A stretch of 15,050 nucleotides of DNA. Source: Bacteroidales bacterium UBA1754 (GTDB lineage: Bacteria > Bacteroidota > Bacteroidia > Bacteroidales > Paludibacteraceae). Position numbers and translations under genes: made by a program. Under the pieces are notes generated by a model. It was given only the letters and a program-made list of their open reading frames with translations, searched no databases and had not been told where the DNA came from. This document shows, piece after piece, positions 13,459 to 15,050 of the stretch. The stretch spans positions 1-15,050 of the forward strand of contig DCHK01000006.1 in NCBI GenBank assembly GCA_002315615.1, read 5' to 3'. Position 1 is the stretch's first letter; the number at the start of each line of letters is the position of its first letter.

Positions 13459-15009
13459 TTGAAACTGTTTTCTAAAATATCGTTCTCTATTTTGGCAGTT
13501 CTGCCGATGTTTGTTTTTGCCAAGACAAACGTCTTATTGGAACACGCAGAAAGTTTAAGTTTCGACAAAAAACAAAATGCCGAATGTCAAGTGCTTCGTG
13601 GCAACGTACGTTTTCGCCACGAAGGCGCTTTGCTTCATTGCGATAGTGCCTATTTCTACTCAAACGAAAACTCTTTCGACGCGTTTGGACACATTAGGAT
13701 GGAACAAGGCGACACGCTTTTTGTTTATGGAAATACGCTTAAATATAACGGCAACACGCAATTAGCCACATTGCGAGGTGATGTAATACTCATCAACAGA
13801 AACACAACACTCGAAACAAATTTCCTCGACTACAATAGAGCGACAAATGTTGCCTATTATTTCAATGGCGGTAAACTCTACGATGATTCAAATACGCTTA
13901 CATCAGAAAAAGGATATTATTTCGCCAACCAAAAACAATCTGAATTCAAAGATTCGGTAAAACTTACAAATCCTGATTTTCATATTATTTCAGATACATT
14001 GCGCTACAATGTACAAAGTAAAGAAGCCAACATCGTTGGTCCGTCCGACGTGTTTTATAAAGACGAAGCACATATTTATTCAGAAAATGGTTGGTACAAC
14101 ACCACAAAGAAATATAGCACACTTTATAATCGTTCTGTCGTTACACAAAAAGAAGGTCGTTCTGTTGTGGCTGACACGATATTTTATGACCAATTGACTG
14201 GCGATTGCAAAGTACGCAAAAATGCGTTATTAGTCGATTCCGTTCAAAAACTAATCTTAACGGGTAACTACGGCGATGCAAACATAAATAACAATACCGC
14301 TTTGTTTACCGACTCTGCAACTGTTATCAATTACTCTGAAGGCGACTCGCTTTTCTTGCACGCCGACACAATTACGTGTTGGAAAGATTCTATTTACAAT
14401 ACGGCACACGCTTTTCACAATGTTCGTTTCTATCGCAAAGACTTACAAGGAAAATGCGATTCTCTTGCCTACACGCAAAGAGATTCGCTCATCACAATGT
14501 ATTTTGAACCAGTAATTTGGAATGAAAACAACCAACTTACTGGCAACCTCATTCAAATGCACGTCGATAGCAATTCTATAGACAAAATAATAATTACCGA
14601 AAGTGCAATTGCTGTTATGCAAGAAGATACTGCACATTACAACCAATTGCTTGGAAGAAAAATTGTGGGATTCATAAACGAAAACAAACTTCAAAAGATT
14701 GAAGTTACCGGCAATGCCGAGAGCAAGTTTTTCCCTCGCGACAAGGATAGTCTATTCGTGGGAATGAATACTACAACAAGCGAAAATCTCACCATTTATA
14801 TGAAGGAAAACAAAATTGACCGTGTGCTGATTTTTCCAACGCCAAATGGCACTTTATCGCCACTCGATGGATTGGTTCACGAAGATATGTTTTTCCCTCA
14901 ATTTGTTTGGCACGAGGGTGTTCGACCTACCTCAAAAGAAGACATTTACAGACGCACCCCAACTCCTGTTCGCAAAACCATTAAAACCGACAAGAGAAGA
15001 AGAAAATAG
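13459..15009 (+). CDS. OstA-like protein (LptA/OstA_2 family)
   Basis: A 516-residue protein with a signal peptide (cleavage probable after VFA, residue 21) and an OstA/LptA-type beta-jellyroll region, best seen at about 25-180: AECQVLRGNVRFRHEGALLH, then SFDAFGHIRMEQGDTLFVYG. More such strands follow to about 400. The tail is basic (DKRRRK). LptA-type proteins bridge lipopolysaccharide across the periplasm; in Bacteroidota this large form lacks the LptD barrel, and its exact role is less well defined. Translation appears to start at TTG 13459-13461, directly after the TAA of the Skp-like gene and in the same frame. The next ATG (13507) would cut away most of the signal peptide. The downstream sequence to the window edge shows no secure gene start. 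Confidence 0.85.
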   Translation: MKLFSKISFSILAVLPMFVFAKTNVLLEHAESLSFDKKQNAECQVLRGNVRFRHEGALLHCDSAYFYSNENSFDAFGHIRMEQGDTLFVYGNTLKYNGNTQLATLRGDVILINRNTTLETNFLDYNRATNVAYYFNGGKLYDDSNTLTSEKGYYFANQKQSEFKDSVKLTNPDFHIISDTLRYNVQSKEANIVGPSDVFYKDEAHIYSENGWYNTTKKYSTLYNRSVVTQKEGRSVVADTIFYDQLTGDCKVRKNALLVDSVQKLILTGNYGDANINNNTALFTDSATVINYSEGDSLFLHADTITCWKDSIYNTAHAFHNVRFYRKDLQGKCDSLAYTQRDSLITMYFEPVIWNENNQLTGNLIQMHVDSNSIDKIIITESAIAVMQEDTAHYNQLLGRKIVGFINENKLQKIEVTGNAESKFFPRDKDSLFVGMNTTTSENLTIYMKENKIDRVLIFPTPNGTLSPLDGLVHEDMFFPQFVWHEGVRPTSKEDIYRRTPTPVRKTIKTDKRRRK

Positions 15010-15050
15010 TGCTGTTTCGTGGCGCCTAAATGCTCTTTCACCACAAGCTG

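Noticed and set aside
13507..13509. ATG as start of the OstA-like gene
   Set aside because: It would remove most of the hydrophobic signal peptide from a protein that must be exported.
15010..15050. Possible next gene at the right edge (ATG at 15030), or a minus-strand gene running in from the right
   Set aside because: Only a few codons are visible, and the minus-strand frame would run through the OstA-like 3' end before stopping. Nothing can be supported.

Overview
The window looks like chromosomal DNA of a member of the Bacteroidota, most likely the order Bacteroidales. The DNA is AT-rich. Several intergenic regions carry the Bacteroidota -7 promoter box TAnnTTTG, two of them with a TTG-type -33 element 19-21 bases upstream. 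The genes also fit this group: a lipoprotein dipeptidyl peptidase III with an HECLGH zinc motif, an OmpH/Skp-like lipoprotein next to an OstA-like protein, a PepD dipeptidase, and a Bacteroidales-type lipoprotein with a bacterial Ig domain. I cannot name a genus.

Layout, left to right. A tRNA-Val (UAC) with its own promoter and terminator (17-175, minus) is followed by DPP III (205-2229, minus). A plus-strand run then holds an Lrp/AsnC regulator, an aldo/keto reductase of the YdhF type and a membrane-anchored GH25 muramidase (2335-4633). This run converges on the minus-strand pair ridA-tatD (4627-5814), whose spacer is made of 7-base tandem units. Next is a single AAA ATPase/DUF4143 gene (5953-7074, minus), bracketed by two near-identical 64-65-base repeats, each made of two hairpins. 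The outer ends also form an imperfect inverted repeat, so 5881-7177 looks like a discrete inserted unit. A predicted surface lipoprotein (7220-8542) follows, then a mostly non-coding stretch with a GC-richer patch and a 44-codon reading frame (8543-8917).

At 8918-9818 (minus) three tightly packed small genes, with their own consensus promoter, form a candidate toxin-antitoxin-like cassette: a DUF3791-type protein, a DUF3990 protein with an ADP-ribosyltransferase-like sequence, and a small unassigned protein. Upstream of it lie an AmpG-like MFS permease and PepD (9877-12571, minus), organised as an operon.

From a divergent promoter region (12592-12638), plus-strand genes run to the right edge: a 65-residue membrane protein, an OmpH/Skp-like lipoprotein and an OstA-like protein (12660-15009). 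This looks like an envelope-biogenesis operon. The OstA-like gene seems to start with TTG directly after the stop codon of the gene before it, in the same frame.

The core content is ordinary peptide turnover, cell-wall and envelope functions. The accessory content is concentrated in 5881-9870: the repeat-bracketed ATPase/nuclease-like gene, the surface lipoprotein, the unexplained 8.6-8.8 kb patch and the DUF3791/DUF3990 cassette. That interval is the best place to look for something undescribed.
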